Below are positions 59,101-64,000 of a stretch of 64,000 bases of DNA, piece by piece. The notes under the pieces were generated by a model, which saw only the letters and a list, made by a program, of their open reading frames with translations, did no database searches and had not been told where the DNA came from. Positions within the stretch are counted from its first letter, which is position 1. Each line of letters starts with the position of its first letter. The position numbers were made by a program, and so were the translations under genes. The stretch comes from Sipunculus nudus (lineage: Eukaryota; Annelida; Sipuncula; Golfingiida; Sipunculidae): the NCBI GenBank assembly GCA_026874595.1, contig CM049316.1, positions 13,754,839 through 13,818,838 on the forward strand, written 5' to 3'.

Positions 59101-62100
59101 CAAGTTCAAAGATGGGTGAGCTGATTATAGAAAAACTCTTAGATGTTTATTTCTCAGGAACCATTTGGTGGATTTTCACAAAACTTACTATGATTATTGG
59201 GACTGATAGTCTGTACCTGCTACACAAGTTTGGTGGCGCCACCTACAATTTTTGATTTTGAATGAATTTTTCTTGGATTTTTCAAATTTGGGCATGTGAG
59301 CAGGATATCTCTAAAAGGATTCACCGTAGGAATTTTATTTTTTGGTGAAGATGTGTATTGACAAAATCTCGGTCAAGTTCAAAGATGGGTGACCTTGACC
59401 TATTTTTCTACGTTTTAGAGCTGATTATAGAAAAAACATTTAGAAGCTTATTTCTCAGGAACCATTGGGTGGATTTTCACAATACTTACTATGGTCATAG
59501 GGACTGATGGTCTGTAACTGCTGCACAAATTTGGTGGCGCCACCTACAATTTCTGATTTTTAATGAATTTTTCTTGGATTTTTAAACTTTGGCCTTGTGA
59601 GCGGGATATCTCTATAAGGATTCACAATAGGAATTTTATTTCTTTGGTGAAGATGTATATCGACAAAATCTCAGTCAAGTTTGAAGATGGGTGACCTTGA
59701 CCTACTTTTCAAGGTCACAGAGCTTTTAATAGAATAAAACGTAGAAGCTTATTTTTCAGGAAGCATTTGGTGGATTGTTATGAATTATGGTACATTTCAA
59801 ATTTAAAACTGAGACATGTATCGATATACATCCATGTGAGAACAGATATTTAGTACTTGTTACTGTTACCACCTCAAAACACTGTTCTTTTGGCTGAGGG
59901 CTTTTGTCAGCTTCTGCTGATATTCTAGTTTTATGTATGGATTTCAAACTTGACTTATATATGTCCCAATAAAAAAGCAAGATCCCAATTGATTTTAGGG
60001 TCACGAGGTCCAAGATCAAGGTCACAGGACACATCTTTAAAAAGATTGTTGATGCATTTTCAGCCAAACTTTTCATCTCAGACCTTTATCTTGCACATAT
60101 AGAACACCAGCCAATAGAGGATGATCCATATCAATTTTGGGGTCACAAGGTCAAAGGTCAAGGCCACAGGAGCTAACTGTCAAAAAATTAGTTTCCAGAT
60201 GATAATTCCAGCTTGGATTGATATATGGATTTCAAACTTGACTTATATATGGCCTATCAATAAAGCAAGACCTCTATTGATTTTGAGGTCATTAGGTCAA
60301 AGGTCAAGGTCACAGGACACACAGCTTTGAAAAGATTGTGGTACATTTCAGCCAAACTTGTCATTTCATACTTTTATCTTGAACATATAGTTCACCTGCC
60401 GATAGAGGAAGACCCCTATCCATTTTTGGGTCACAAGGTCAAAGGGAAGGTTACAGGAGTCGTCTGTCCAAAAATTCATTTCCTGATGATTACTCCTGCT
60501 TGGAATGATATATGGGTATCAAACTTGACTTATATATGGGCCATCAATAAAGCAAGACCTCTATCGATTTTGAGGTCATGAGGTCAAAGTCACAGGACAG
60601 ACATCCTTGAATAGATTGTGGATGCATTTTCATCCAAACTTTTCATTTCAGACCTTTTATCTTGAACATATAGTTCACCTTCTGATAGAGGAAGACCCCT
60701 ATCCATTTTTAGGTCACAAGGTCAAAGGGGAAGGTTACAGGAGTCATCTGTCCAAAAATTCATTTCCTGTTGACTACTCTGATGATTACTCCAGCTTGGA
60801 ATGATATATGGGTATCAAACTTGACTTACATATGGCCCATCAATAAAACAAGATTCCTATTGATTTTTTAGGTAATGAGGTCAAAGGTCAAGGTCACAGG
60901 ACAAACATCTTTTAAAAGATTGTGGATGCATTTTCAGCCAAACTTTTCATCTCAGACCTTTTATCTTGCACATATAGTTCACCTGTCAATAGTGGAAGAC
61001 CCCTATCCATTTTTGGTCACAAGGTCAAAGGGGAAGGTCAAAGGAACCATCCGTCCAAAATTCATTTCCTGGTGATAACTCCAGCTTGGATTTATATATG
61101 GGTTTCAAACTTGACTTATATATTTCCATCCATCTTGGAAATTTTTCTCATAAACCATACAGGTGGCGCCACTTACCTTCCCGTTTTTGATGAAATAATT
61201 TAATACCCTTTTCTGAGGAATGATTTGCCCTATTGGCCTGAAATTGTGCATATCCATAGATCTTGGACTCCTACATTTTGTACTCCAGACTGGTGGCACC
61301 ATCTGCTATCGTTTTGCTGTGGTGTTTTGCTTTTGGTGAAAATTGCTCATGTCTCTGGAGTGGTTCAAGGTATTGGTCTTAAATTTGGCATGTCTATTCA
61401 TCTTGGAAAATTTTCTTGAAAACCAGACAGGTGGTGCCACCTACCTTCCTGTTTCTGTAAAATAAATTTATGCTCTTTTCTCAAGAGAGATTTAACATAT
61501 TGGCCCCCATATTTGGTGAAAAATATTATTTCTCAAGTTGATAGATGGAAGAAACCATAGTCGCTTGCTAAGTGTCAGTATATGCTGCTTAAGATGGGGG
61601 GGGGGGGGCCTATTCTTAAAGGGGGGGATTAATTGTCTGGGGATACTATGGCACCTGCAGTGCCAAGAAATATCTAGTTTTGTATTATTTGTACTCCAGT
61701 TACAATTAATATGAATACACATATGAGATATTGAAAGGTTAAGCATGTAATTGATCCCATGTGCTTTTAGTGAAGAATTAAAATATACTCATATATGACA
61801 AGTATTAAACTTGTCAGTGAACCTGAGATTTCATTACTTTCTGCTCAAAAGAAACTTTTGGAATTGTTTGAAAAATGAGTTTATTTGTAGAAATTTTAGA
61901 AAATGATTGGTACAGAGTATGTATAAATCAGTGTCATATAGAGCTGTCAACCTTGTTTCTTGATAATTCACAGAGAAGCCTGCCATTGCTGCGAAAGTCT
62001 CTGACCAATAACGAGATGGTGATAGAAGGAATAACACCTCCACCAAAGGAACTAGCAGCAGCCACACTAAGTACCTCATCGCCTGCATCAGCTGTCACAG

Positions 62101-64000
62101 CACGGCCCATCCGACAGCCTGTTGCCTCCTCATCACTCTCGCAGCCGGTAAGTCTTTTTGGGGCAGGACATAGCCTAGTGGTTAAGGCGTTGCACTGTAG
62201 TCTGCAGTTTAAACCCTGCTGCTGCCAAAAAGGGCATAATGTGAAATGTCAATGGTACTTCTAAGATTTTTTTAACGACTGTTATTCCGTGGCACTGTGC
62301 ATATAAAACCTGAAATCCAGAAGGCTTAATAATAACATATTATTCTCATAGAGAGTTGTTTTAATAGCCATGCTGGTCCATTGCACAGAGGTATAGAACA
62401 AGAATACACAGAAAAAGTCAGATCCCACCGTATGGGAATCGTACCCTTGACCCTTAGAGTGCCGGTCTTCTGCCTTAAAAATGAGCTAACTGGGATCCCT
62501 AACTCCTCTGTGTATCAGCACACTTTCATAGAAACCAGTGAAGTGACATCACTGCTGTGACTGATATTTTACATACTGGGACTACATGTGTCCATACAGC
62601 GACAATGCAGCAGAGATAAACTGAGAGGCATTGGTTAGATTCCAGTATGGGGTGATCCAACTTTTTCTGTGTATTCTTGTTCTATATTATTCTTATAAAT
62701 CATATGTTTACCTTCATTCTCATTCAATGGACAGTGCCACTGACAGCCCATGGTCCTGTCCCGTTACAAAATAATAAAATTGGTTTCATCTTTATCCTAT
62801 GTACTCCTAAATTAATTCTGATAACACAGTTGGGTCAGATGGTAAAGCTGTCTGTTGCTTAAGGGTTATCAACCTTGTGTTATAATGTCAGTTTGAAACC
62901 ATAAACAACATTTGTTTGATCAGCATTGATTTTTAGAAAAATTTAAAGTATACCAGTACACCGAAAAAGTACAAAAACAGGTGTTTTACACTGTGTACAC
63001 AAATGAAGCATTAACTTCTGTTTTATGGTAGTTTTGGGGGGGTTCCTAAATCGCAGTTTTAAACTGAAATGTTTCAAATTATAAGATTGATGTAACTCAC
63101 TTTAAATGTTTGTCAATAAAAGTGTCTCATGTGAGTTTAATTTGGGGACAAAATCTTTTATTGACTGAGGTCAGAGGTCACAAGACTTACAACAGACATG
63201 TTGTGCACTCTTGCATAGCTCTTGTTATAACAAAACGTCATATTACAGCACGTCACACCAAAGCTGCAGAAGATCGGACCAGCAACGATGAGGATGCCCC
63301 ATATTCAGGGGGGGAAGATGCCAGCTCATGAGATGAAGGTGCTGTTACAGAAAGGACAGGCGGGCAGTCAGATGGCACACGCACATATCAGCCCTAAGGG
63401 CAAACAGAGCAGCCCAGCAGCATCACACAGAGAAAAAAGAAAATATGATGCCCTCAAGTAAGTTAATACACCTTAAAACATGACGCCTCAAATAAGTTAA
63501 TACATGACACCTCAAGTAAGTTAATACACCTAAAAAATATTACGCCCTCAAGTAAGTTGATACACCTTAAAATATGACGCCCTCAAGTAAGTTAATACAC
63601 CTTAAAATAAGACTTCCTCAAGTAAGTTAATATACATGTATTCACTCGTTGTAGAGCGCTTTTACATAAGTCATTCTATATCTCCTTCGCTCTAACCACT
63701 GCTTTCTATAGCAAGATTCCCCAGATTTCACCATTACCTTAATGTAACACTTAGTGATCCATATTTGCAGTTTTGGAATTGTTTGTTGTTGCACAAATAC
63801 TAACCTTTCATTACCCTGCATTCCCTGTGGAACACATAGTATGTACAGGACTAGTTCTTTTCCATGTTGGAATTATTTTAGGCAGAATGAAATGTGCATG
63901 TTATTTGTCACTTTCAGAGAGGATGATGACATCAACGATGTGGCAGCTATGGGTGGAGTCAACCTGACAGAGGAAAGTCGGAACATCATGGCCACCAACT
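43011..64000 (+). CDS. TAF4: TAF4, TFIID subunit (runs off the right edge)
   Basis: Eight coding exons: 43011-44174, 52432-52578, 56256-56505, 57037-57197, 57706-57795, 61974-62147, 63249-63457, 63918-64000. Phases join throughout (0, 0, 1, 0, 0, 0, 2), giving about 759 residues. Residues 1-30 hold LVGSLESQLA, conserved in animal TAF4. A long Ser/Thr/Gln/Val-rich region follows, as in the human glutamine-rich activator-contact domain. VKKCKNFLSTLIKLAANQPP, then DGKIEAEDF and SSPQPYLVPFLR, form the TAFH/NHR1 domain, ending RSLPLLRKSL. DDDINDVAAMGGVNLTEES begins the C-terminal histone-fold region that pairs with TAF12. The start at 43011 is preferred over the in-frame ATG at 42807 because conservation begins there and upstream is promoter-like. 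Large introns carry nested repeats. Confidence 0.95.
47203..47255. repeat. (TATG)n microsatellite, interrupted
   Basis: ATGTATATGTATATGTATAT followed by TATGTATATGTGTATGTG; a simple tract in TAF4 intron 1. Confidence 0.85.
50105..50495. repeat. degenerate palindromic minisatellite (GATCTGGGCTGGCCCAGTTT words)
   Basis: At least eight diverged ~30-40-bp units with AATTTTGATCTGGGC, TGGCCCAGTTTAAAATC and AGTCCACCACAGGAT occur in both orientations. CTGGGCTGGCCCAG and CTGGGCCAGCCCAG are themselves near-palindromes. Confidence 0.65.
50571..50660 (+). mobile_element. tRNA-derived SINE fragment
   Basis: TGTGATTAAGAGTCTGACTT, then GGTTGGAACCC (B-box-like, 50608-50618) and CTGGGG, in tRNA order and spacing, followed by an unrelated tail. 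The A box is decayed. Not a functional tRNA. Confidence 0.5.
52432..52578 (+). CDS. TAF4: TAF4 coding exon 2
   Basis: Acceptor TTTGTTTCAG|CCTGGC, donor GTCAAG|GTAGGT, 49 codons, phase 0. ISLPPGYVIMKNESGQIILV parallels LPPGMVLVRSENGQLLMI in human TAF4 as recalled. Confidence 0.93.
52794..54864 (-). mobile_element. Helentron-like non-autonomous element, family B (copy B-1), whole-looking, nested
   Basis: On the minus strand the 5' end at 54864 reads ACTAGATGTGTCGGAACGAC (hairpin GTGTCG/CGACAC) followed by ATGCCCCCGCC. The 3' end is a GGAATGAC tract and the hairpin TATGCCCCGGCC...GGCGGGGGCATA, then A-rich sequence. The interior is an 11-unit array. It sits between the 3' hairpin and the proximal block of D-3. 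Confidence 0.8.
52890..54780 (-). repeat. ~180-bp tandem array (core type B), 11 units
   Basis: Anchor TGCCTGCAGATATTGG or a variant occurs at 52905, 53084, 53265, 53445, 53626, 53806, 53985, 54165, 54327, 54489 and 54669. The first eight steps are 179-181 bp and very similar; the distal three are 162-180 bp and diverged. This core lacks the GGTGGCGCCACC palindrome. Confidence 0.88.
56256..56505 (+). CDS. TAF4: TAF4 coding exon 3
   Basis: Acceptor AATGTTTCAG|CCTGGA, donor CACAAG|GTCAGT, phase 0 in and 1 out. Encodes a Gln/Ser/Val-rich segment (SPAVITIAQPHMQGNVVRSQ). Confidence 0.88.
56506..57036 (+). other. TAF4 intron 3
   Basis: 530-bp intron with no repeat or RNA recognised. Confidence 0.5.
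57037..57197 (+). CDS. TAF4: TAF4 coding exon 4 (start of TAFH/NHR1)
   Basis: Acceptor TTCTTAACAG|GTACC, donor CTCATT|GTAAGT, phase 1 in and 0 out. Contains DNVKKCKNFLSTLIKLAANQ, the first helices of the TAFH domain. Confidence 0.95.
57198..57705 (+). other. TAF4 intron 4
   Basis: 508-bp intron splitting the TAFH domain; nothing recognisable. Confidence 0.5.
57706..57795 (+). CDS. TAF4: TAF4 coding exon 5 (TAFH/NHR1 middle)
   Basis: 30 codons, phase 0 both sides: DGKIEAEDFTAKLQVELKSS and PQPYLVPFLR. Acceptor TACTCTACAG|GATGGG, donor CTCAGG|GTAAGT. Confidence 0.96.
58132..61678 (-). mobile_element. family F Helentron-like element, reverse, long, carrying a nested family G (copy F-2)
   Basis: On the minus strand the 5' end at 61678 is ACTAGATATTTCT, the hairpin TGGCAC/GTGCCA, the motif GTATCCCCAGA and a C run (61596-61608 as G). 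The 3' end at 58132 is a GGCGGCGGCGCC block, then GTATCCC...GGGGATAC and AAT. The core combines half-units with GGTGGCGCCACC variants at 61162, 61293 and 61430 (spacing ~131-137, as in family D), ~290-bp units with GGTCAAAGGTCAAGGTCAC (repeat anchors at 58671, 59943, 60231, 60518, 60813, 61103), and a family F unit at 58389. Confidence 0.72.
58934..59932 (-). mobile_element. Helentron-like non-autonomous element, family G (copy G-1), whole-looking, nested
   Basis: On the minus strand: ACTAGAATATCAGC with the TCAGC/GCTGA hairpin, the motif AGCCCTCAGCC, a core of about three ~300-bp units (GGTGGCGCCACC at 59232 and 59533), a GGACGGACGGACGGACGGAT tract near 58985-59005, then the hairpin AGCCCATCAGCC...GGCTGAGGGCT and AAAAA. 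It interrupts one ~290-bp unit of F-2; the step 58671-59943 is about 1 kb too long. Confidence 0.78.
61974..62147 (+). CDS. TAF4: TAF4 coding exon 6 (TAFH end and linker)
   Basis: 58 codons, phase 0 both sides, beginning RSLPLLRKSLTNNEMVIEG. Acceptor AATTCACAG|AGAAGC, donor CAGCCG|GTAAGT. A tRNA-derived SINE starts about 11 bp past the donor. Confidence 0.93.
62159..62265 (+). mobile_element. tRNA-derived SINE fragment next to the exon 6 donor
   Basis: GGGGCAGGACA, then TAGCCTAGTGG (A box, 62171-62181), GTTAAGGCGTTGCAC and a decayed B box GTTTAAACCC near 62208, then CTGCTGCTGCC. This tRNA-like order and spacing with a non-tRNA tail indicates a SINE, not a tRNA gene. Confidence 0.6.
62394..62684. 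mobile_element. 291-bp element with ~25-bp TIRs, TA duplication and an internal tRNA-like segment
   Basis: The left end TAGAACAAGAATACACAGAA and right end TTCTGTGTATTCTTGTTCTA are exact inverted copies, and the match extends a few bases further (AAAGT). It is flanked by TA on both sides. Inside, on the minus strand at about 62425-62502, a tRNA-like sequence has TAGCTCATTTTTAAGGC (A-box-like), GGGTACGATTCCC (B box) and a GATCCCA/TGGGATC acceptor stem. Confidence 0.65.
63249..63457 (+). CDS. TAF4: TAF4 coding exon 7
   Basis: Acceptor CATATTACAG|CACGTC, donor CCTCAA|GTAAGT, phase 0 in and 2 out. Basic, Gln/Met-rich segment (HVTPKLQKIGPATMRMPHIQ). The donor is the first unit of a 25-35-bp minisatellite. 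Confidence 0.85.
63449..63645 (+). repeat. minisatellite duplicating the TAF4 exon 7 splice donor
   Basis: Six units, GCCCTCAAGTAAGTTAATAC plus CACCTTAAAA, at 63451, 63485, 63510, 63545, 63580 and 63615 (steps 34, 25, 35, 35, 35). All but the second keep CTCAA|GTAAGT. Confidence 0.88.
63458..63917 (+). other. TAF4 intron 7
   Basis: 460-bp intron; its first 190 bp are the donor-carrying minisatellite and the rest is unremarkable. Confidence 0.6.
63918..64000 (+). CDS. TAF4: TAF4 coding exon 8 (histone-fold region begins; cut by window edge)
   Basis: Acceptor TCACTTTCAG|AGAGGA; encodes EDDDINDVAAMGGVNLTEES and RNIMATN, the strongly conserved start of the TAF4 C-terminal domain. Continues beyond position 64000. 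Confidence 0.95.

Larger units (their letters stand above)
57796..61973 (+). other. TAF4 intron 5
   Basis: 4.2-kb intron that also splits the TAFH domain, largely occupied by the family F composite at 58132-61678. Confidence 0.55.
62148..63248 (+). other. TAF4 intron 6
   Basis: Contains a SINE beginning just past the donor and a 291-bp TIR element (both listed). 62685-63248 shows nothing else recognisable. Confidence 0.5.

Noticed and set aside
1-64000. LTR retroelements, Polinton-like or other virus-like elements
   Set aside because: No long direct terminal repeats, integrase, protease or capsid-like frames were seen; the only retroelements recognised are one LINE relic and SINE fragments.

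Overview
This is a eukaryotic, metazoan window, most likely from a mollusc and probably a bivalve. It is AT-rich, has short coding exons separated by long introns, and is crowded with non-autonomous DNA elements that carry internal tandem cores, a tetranucleotide GGAC tract and a 3' hairpin. That element class (pearl / Helentron-associated elements) is best known from bivalves. The assignment to bivalves is inference; the animal gene content is seen directly.

Three host genes can be read. (1) Positions 1-3644, minus strand: the first four coding exons of a gene that runs off the left edge. Its start resembles the centrosome scaffold CEP192/SPD-2 (moderate confidence). (2) Positions 27500-42797, minus strand: a complete LSM14 (RAP55 / Trailer hitch) gene. 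It has an LSm domain, an FDF box and RGG-rich segments in nine coding exons whose phases all join. (3) Positions 43011-64000, plus strand: the first eight coding exons of TAF4, a TFIID subunit. It has the conserved N-terminal motif, the TAFH/NHR1 domain and the beginning of the histone-fold region, where the window ends. LSM14 and TAF4 are head to head with 213 bp between start codons, so they probably share a bidirectional promoter.

The rest is mobile DNA. From 7.3 to 13.7 kb there is a foldback element split by one Helentron-like element, followed by a second element with a seven-unit ~340-bp array. From 15.15 to 17.1 kb there is a degraded LINE of the L1/Tx1 type. From 19.0 to 24.4 kb several Helentron-like elements abut or nest. 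LSM14 introns hold another such element (29.3-30.2 kb), a hAT-like element with a target duplication (36.0-36.9 kb) and a pair of inverted repeats. TAF4 introns hold two nested composites (52.8-55.8 kb and 58.1-61.7 kb), two tRNA-derived SINEs and a 291-bp TIR element.

The most interesting signal is a shared grammar. At least five element families with otherwise unrelated ends all read ACWAG, then a small hairpin, then a ~10-11 bp motif; that motif returns as the distal arm of the 3'-terminal hairpin. Their internal arrays, although different in sequence, repeatedly carry the perfect palindrome GGTGGCGCCACC (15 exact copies here). This palindrome is two back-to-back copies of AGGTGGCGC-like sequence, which resembles the core of insect CTCF sites; a related AGATGGCGC lies in the LSM14/TAF4 promoter. 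Cores appear to have been exchanged between end families.
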